Source: Eremophila alpestris peregrina (Eukaryota > Chordata > Aves > Passeriformes > Alaudidae). From it: a stretch of DNA of 64,000 bases. The notes beneath the pieces were generated by a model that saw nothing but the letters and a program-made list of their open reading frames with translations, had not been told where the DNA came from and did not search any database. The number at the start of each line of letters is the position of its first letter. The stretch's first letter is position 1. Both the position numbers and the translations under genes were made by a program. The stretch spans positions 8,405 through 72,404 of the forward strand of contig WMCF01000088.1 in assembly GCA_009792885.1 (NCBI GenBank). Reading direction: 5' to 3'. Positions 59,336 through 64,000 of this stretch are shown piece after piece.

Positions 59336-61082
59336 AAATTATATAAGAAGTCCATAATTAAAGGGGATCACAGCATTTAAAAGGCTTCAGAAGGGAAGTG
59401 GGTCTGGCCCATGGTTTTTTTACCCAAAGTGCCTTAAGGTTTGGGAGCTCAACTCATTTCTCAGTGTTGCACCTGCTATGGGCTGAACCCAGAGCCTGAG
59501 CCACCACCCATCACCTTAAAAGCTGAGCTGCATTGAACTCCTGTGTCCATTTTCCATGTGGATTCAAGCTCTAGCTTTGCAGAAAATGGAAAGGGAATAA
59601 AGTGAGCAGAGCACGGCGGGCAGAGACATGAACATCCCTCCAGGGCCCCTCGGCTGCTTTTCTTGGCTCTGTGCCCAGGGCAGAGTGGTGCCAAGTTGAT
59701 GAAATATCACTTTAGCCTCAGAAACAGTTGCTGGAAACATCATCAAGGCATGTGACAATGATCAAAAGGGGCTGGCCTGTGGGACAGGGCTAGCAGAAAC
59801 ACACACCCTCCAGAGAAAACCTCATCAGGGAGGCTTCCCTGCTCTCCGAGGGTGGAATCCTGCTCTGGAGTGAAGCTGCAGGTTCCTGCACAAGCCCTGT
59901 GCTGCTTCCTCCAGCAGCAAGGTGCTCAAACTACAGCCAGAGGACCCAGGATGCCCATTTGCATCCCCAAAGGGCCTTGAAATCCCCTTTTGCCACCCCA
60001 GACATCTCTGTGGCTGGTGGTGGCTGCCTACTCCTCGCCTCCACATCTCTGCAGGGCTGCCAGTGACAAAATTCCCAAGTGTGATTTAAGGATCCTAAAA
60101 TAAACCTAAGAAAGTCAAATGAGGTGGAAGTGTCGGTGATTTGCCTTTTCAAACCCTGTCATGCCACTGCAAGGACTAAAGCCCTGTCTTTAAGTACCAG
60201 AGCTGTCTTCACTCCTTGGTTTCCCTCCCAGCTCCACAAAGGGCCCTGAAAACACCTCTAGGAAGGGGAGGCTGCTCTGATAAGGACTTTCTAGGCTCTG
60301 TTCCCATCTCAACACCTTGTTGAACCAACACAGGTGATTTCAAGCCTCTTCTCCTTTCTCAGGTCTTGAAGGGGTTTACAAACATAACTTCTCAACCTCA
60401 GAAACTCCTTGAGGAGAGGGCATCACCATTTTCCTGTGGGCTCCTCCCTCAACCTTGACTTCTATCTTTTGGTGATGAATGAAAATGTCTCCATGCAACA
60501 CCCATGGAGTCACCTTCCATCAGGTGTTTTGGTTACAGGCAGTGAAACATTGGGAATTCTCTGCATTTCAGCAGAGTGGTGGCACTTTTTGGTCACACAG
60601 AGATAGCACAAACTGGTTTGGGACCGTGCCATGCTCCAGTTCAGCAACCCCAGGTCCCTCATGGAAGCCAGTGAGCTTTGCCACCCAGGCTGTGTCAACA
60701 CAGCACATCCTAGTGGGACAACACACATGCAAAGTGATTTGCTCATGCAAAGCAGATGGAAGGGCATGGTCATGTGAAGGAGCAAGTGAAAACTAAGTCT
60801 GTGCTACTTTTGATCTGGGGTTGGGCAGGCTTGGATGCATGCTGTGAAATGGTCAAGGTGAAAGAATGAGTTTGCTTTGTTTGTGATGATTAAATTTTTT
60901 GGGGTGGTGTTACCTGATGGTAATCTTTTCTCAAGGGGTGGCTGCTGCATGGCTTTCTCATCTGCTGCTGGAGGAGGAAAAAGCGCATGGGTTTGGATTT
61001 TAAACTCTGTTTTCTCTCTGATCCAAACATCATTTGACAATAGGACAAAATGCAAAAGGGTGAATCCTCATGGGGTACTTAC

Positions 61083-61262
61083 ATGGCTTTAAGCATTTGT
61101 TATAGCACTCAGCTTCGGTCTCAAATCTATTGGCATTACCTCCACAGCCACCATACCAACCCTGGCTGCAGAACTTGTGTTTGGAGTCAAAGAACCACAC
61201 AATCTGATAGTCCTTGCACTGCATGCCCATGTCAAAGTCCAGCAAGCAAGGGTCTGGCCAAT
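61083..61262 (-). CDS. COL6A3: COL6A3 extra Kunitz/BPTI-domain exon (K1)
   Basis: The 180-base exon has acceptor CCTTTTGCCATGCAG and donor GTAAGT, phase 1-1, with 59 full codons. It encodes one complete Kunitz domain. All six cysteines are present: P-C-L-L-D-F-D-M-G-M-Q-C, the third in K-F-C-S-Q-G, the fourth in W-Y-G-G-C-G-G-N, then E-C-Y-N-K-C. Spacings from Cys2 onward equal BPTI's (15, 7, 12, 3), but Cys1-Cys2 has nine residues instead of eight. The residue after Cys2 (P1) is Lys, followed by Asp and Tyr. There is no stop, frameshift or missing core residue, so it looks functional. The human protein as I know it goes straight from the linker to the final Kunitz domain, so this exon is additional. 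It may be an ancestral module lost in mammals, a gain, or an alternative cassette. Confidence 0.9.
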
Positions 61263-62824
61263 CTGCATGGCAAAAGGTGCAAAGGTTAAGTGACTCTGAG
61301 AGGGTTAAAAGCTGAAAAAGCAAAGAGATTGGAAGGAGGGAAAAAAGGGAAACAAAAGCCTAGTTCAGGACTGGTGCCATTTCCCTCTCGTGTGTTTTGT
61401 TTTGCTTTGCTGGATGCAAACCTTCCCCAGCCTCCAGCTTACCTCTTCTTGCTCTTGATTTTCTCCAAGATCCAAACCCCAAACCCTTGGAGCAACATAG
61501 TGGGAACCCCTTATTCCCCACTGGTGCACTCAGGACTAAGCCCTCACACAAATCAACCCCCTCTGTTTTCCAAGCTCTTTGTCTTGGCAGTAACTTCTAA
61601 TCTTTATATGTGTTTATCTCTAAAAGCAAGTTGTGCCTGGTATATGTGAAGGCTCAGTGAAGATTTAAACATATGTTCCTTTCCTGCCCCAAAAATGATA
61701 ACTTAGTTCCAAATCCCAGAGTTTTTTATTATGCTGGGCCATCCATGCTATTTTACCTAAATAAGGAGGGCAGAGTGTGGGCTTTCCTCCAAGGTCTCTC
61801 AGAAGATTTTCACGTGGGTATCCCATGAAATAGAGGAGGCTCAGCTAAACCCATCCCCAATTCCCTTCCCTCTTTAGAGTCTTTATCCTGTTGAAAACCT
61901 TTGGATTAGCAAATTGGGGAATGCTCCCCCCAGGTTGCTGGCTGCCATAAATCCTCAGGCAGAGGCATTTGCTTCAAGTGGGTCAGTGAGAGGAGCTGAG
62001 ATAGAGAGGTCTGTGTGGAAGTGCAGAGCAAGCACACAGCACATCCCTTTTCCCTGGAGCAGGAGAAGCCTACACACCTGGTTTCCAGGGGTTAAACAAG
62101 GGGTTAAACAAAGGCACCACGGGGTGCTTGTCACCTGGTGGGAACAAGGTTTCTGAGGGGGATGGCAGTGCCAGGGAGAGGGGCCAAATGAGTGGAGCAG
62201 ATGGGGAGGGAAGGATGATGGGTCATGCAGGAAGGAGAAATGAGTTGGTCCAGCACAAGCCTTTGGCCCCTCTGCTGCACAAAGCTCCAGTGGTGCCACC
62301 AGCCAGGCATGAATGATATCTGTGCTCATCCCACCAGCAGCCAGAGCTCAACAGCACCTCCACAGCTCCTGGAAGAAGACACTGAGCAGCAGAATCTCCC
62401 CGTGCTCTCAGACCACTCTGAGAAGAAAATGAGCCACAAGCTCATTGCACAAGCAAAGTGTATAAGGGAAAGCATGGGAGCGATGCTTCAGGGATGAGTT
62501 TTGGATGACAGATCCATTGCTGGTGTGCCTCCAGTGGCTGTGCTGCTTGATGAAGGCTGAGAGCCCTTCCAGGTCCCCTTGGGGGAGGGGCTGTGACACT
62601 GATGGTACCACTGAGTGTGACAGCACCAACGTGATGAGCTTGATGTCACCTGAAGCGATGAAGTGAGGCAGAGACGCCAAAGCAGGGCTCAGACTCCTAC
62701 TGCCAAGGATGTCACCAAGGCCGTGATCAGTTGGCTCTGCAAAGCAAAGGACTTGCAGATCCCTTGGTGTTAATGGGACTGTGAGAGCCCCCAGCCCAGC
62801 AATTCCCCCATGGCCCACACTCAC
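61263..62824 (-). other. COL6A3 intron between linker and extra Kunitz exon
   Basis: A 1.56-kb GT-AG intron of unique-looking sequence. A 12-base unit GGGGTTAAACAA is repeated in tandem at about 62089-62112. No retroposon was recognised. Confidence 0.8.
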
Positions 62825-62899
62825 CACTCTCAGGCCCTTCCAGTGGCTCAGTGTTGAGCATCATGTTGGCCAGGGACACCTGGGGCTGTGCTGGGGTCT
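62825..62899 (-). CDS. COL6A3: COL6A3 linker exon between FN3 and Kunitz modules
   Basis: The 75-base exon is bounded by acceptor CTCCTCCACAG and donor GTGAGTG, phase 1 at both ends. It encodes 24 complete codons, with N-M-M-L-N-T-E-P-L-E-G-P-E-S at the end, plus one split codon at each edge. The segment aligns with the human linker that ends N-L-M-V-S-T-E-P-L-A-L-T-E. In human the T-E-P-L motif is the start of endotrophin, the secreted C5 fragment. The sequence is low-complexity (Pro, Gln, Thr) before the conserved part, as expected of a flexible linker. Confidence 0.9.
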
Positions 62900-64000
62900 C
62901 TGTGGAGGAGAGGCAGAGGCTCAGTCAAGGGGGAGGGCAGCAGCAGCAGCAGCACCCTCAGTGCAGTCATAAACAAACTCCCTGTCCCCAGCTCCAGTGC
63001 AGGGCCTGGTCTGGATCTGTTTAGCCCAGCACACACATATAAGAAATGTTTATTGGAGGCAGCTGATGGATGAGTAATCCCCAACCACCACGGTGGGATT
63101 GCCTTCTGTCCCCAGCCAGTGGCTCTGCTTGGGTTCATCCTCGGTGGTCACCACACAGAAGCATCCTCAGGGCCCCATAGGACTGCTCTGGGTGCCCCCC
63201 ACTCACCCCACAGCATTGACAGGGCAGGGGTTCAGGAGCTGGATGTGGCCTCTCTGGAGCCAGTTTAGCTTTGGTCTCCTGGCCTTAGAGATGGCAGAAT
63301 GGCATCCCCCAAGGGGAGCCAATCCATGGTGGATCTGTACTGTCTTGTTCTCTCAAGGGCTCTCTTGGACCACACTTGGCCCATCAGGCTTCACATCCCT
63401 CTAGGAGCTACGGTGAGGATTGTCACAGGTGAAAAAATTCCATGGGGCTGGAGGGCAGGAGGGGTCTGCAGCCACAGGGAGGTCTGGATTTGCTTTTCTT
63501 TAGTGTACAGTTTGGGTGTGGGTACTCAGTGTCCAGTCACAGCTTGCCTCCACTGCCTACTCAGTTTGTTCCCATTCAAGATTTATTGTATGGGAAAAAC
63601 AGCTTTCCTGGGCACTGGGAGCTCCAATTCAGCACATGCAAATGTTACTTCTACCCACTGATGTCTTTTCTCAACATTTTTGTGGGTGTGTTTATTGCTT
63701 TTGAAGGTAAGGGACTGGTCCAAACCCGCTGAAGTCAGAGGGAAGGCTCTCCATGGGCACTGGAATTGTCTTGGAAGAGGAAGCCAGACACGGCACTGGC
63801 AGGACCAGCACAAACTTCACACCACCAAGCCAAGTCACCTCTGTGCCAACTGTGTTAAAAAAATTGGCAGTGTCTTAGACAGCAACTTTTGGCCATGCCA
63901 GAGAGTTTGGTGAGGTTCACATTGGATCTGCACACATGGAGTTTGGTTTCCCAAGGGATCACACCTTCCATTTCATCTCTTTTTTGTGGGTTTTTCTGGA
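62900..64000 (-). other. COL6A3 intron upstream of the linker exon, continuing beyond the window
   Basis: No FN3-type exon or other coding segment was found in the last 1.1 kb. The frames here lack collagen VI resemblance. Confidence 0.65.

Larger units (their letters stand above)
58031..61082 (-). other. COL6A3 intron between the two Kunitz exons
   Basis: A 3.05-kb GT-AG intron. It contains a 32-base A run and 11-base C run (59178-59220) and a CR1 scrap (59222-59335). I looked for further Kunitz exons through the Y-G-G-C-G-G coding pattern and found none. Confidence 0.8.
56845..64000 (-). other. COL6A3: COL6A3 gene, 3' portion (collagen VI alpha-3 chain)
   Basis: Gene-level entry. The alpha-3 chain assembles with alpha-1 and alpha-2 into extracellular collagen VI microfibrils. 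Its large C-terminal tail (VWA modules, a linker, an FN3 module and a Kunitz domain) is processed after secretion. The window holds the last four coding exons and the 3'UTR on the minus strand. Identity rests on three matches to the human C-terminus as I know it: the linker ending in N-T-E-P-L, the Kunitz domain beginning D-I-C-R-L-Q-K-D-E-G-T-C, and the tail P-G-V-V-T-T-I-G-T. The FN3-encoding exon was not found and should lie beyond the right edge. An extra Kunitz exon (61083-61262) sits between the linker and the C5 Kunitz exon. Confidence 0.95.

Noticed and set aside
58031..61082. Search for a third Kunitz exon between the two found
   Set aside because: No other minus-strand segment has the Y-G-G-C-G-G pattern with Cys spacing and splice sites.
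63225..63290. Minus-strand stretch A-K-L-A-P-E-R-P-H-P-A-P-E-P, reminiscent of the COL6A3 FN3 segment
   Set aside because: Only a few residues agree, the FN3 core does not follow, and no acceptor and donor frame an FN3-sized exon. The true FN3 exon should lie right of the window.
1..64000. CRISPR arrays, bacterial operons, rRNA or tRNA genes
   Set aside because: Repeats present are CR1 elements and simple repeats. No cloverleaf or rRNA core was noticed by eye; a tRNAscan and Rfam search would be the decisive test.

Overview
This window is vertebrate nuclear DNA and almost certainly from a bird. The main evidence is at least twenty fragments of CR1 LINE 3' ends, the dominant avian retroposon, in both orientations. 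No Alu or L1 sequence was recognised. Exons are short, with GT-AG introns and long AT-rich intergenic stretches. A probable endogenous-retrovirus LTR adds to this picture. The exact species cannot be read from the sequence.

The one gene I recognise with confidence is the 3' end of COL6A3 (collagen VI alpha-3), on the minus strand from about 56.8 kb to the right edge. Four coding exons are visible, all joined in phase 1: a linker exon (62825-62899), a Kunitz-domain exon (61083-61262), a second Kunitz-domain exon (57860-58030) and a 12-residue terminal exon (57687-57727). A 3'UTR of about 0.84 kb follows, with a miR-29 8-mer site and two AATAAA signals. The downstream Kunitz exon matches the single C-terminal (C5) Kunitz domain of mammalian COL6A3. 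The upstream one has no counterpart in the human protein as I know it. It lies in the stretch that becomes endotrophin in mammals, and it is the most interesting object here.

At the left edge a CpG-rich segment leads into a small plus-strand gene. Two exons (247-303 and 593-795) splice in frame, and a polyadenylation signal follows at 925-930. I do not recognise the product. The roughly 56 kb between the two genes has no convincing protein-coding gene. It holds CR1 copies, an LTR-like element, microsatellites (two long G-runs, a 430-bp pyrimidine tract, poly-T and poly-A/C runs) and two CpG-rich islands at about 52.7-53.1 kb and 54.9-55.6 kb. The first island carries a perfect RFX X-box; a 13-bp perfect hairpin lies about 0.2 kb to the right of the second. 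The islands may mark promoters of an unannotated, perhaps non-coding, transcript. Most long open reading frames in this interval are chance frames in GC-rich or repetitive DNA.
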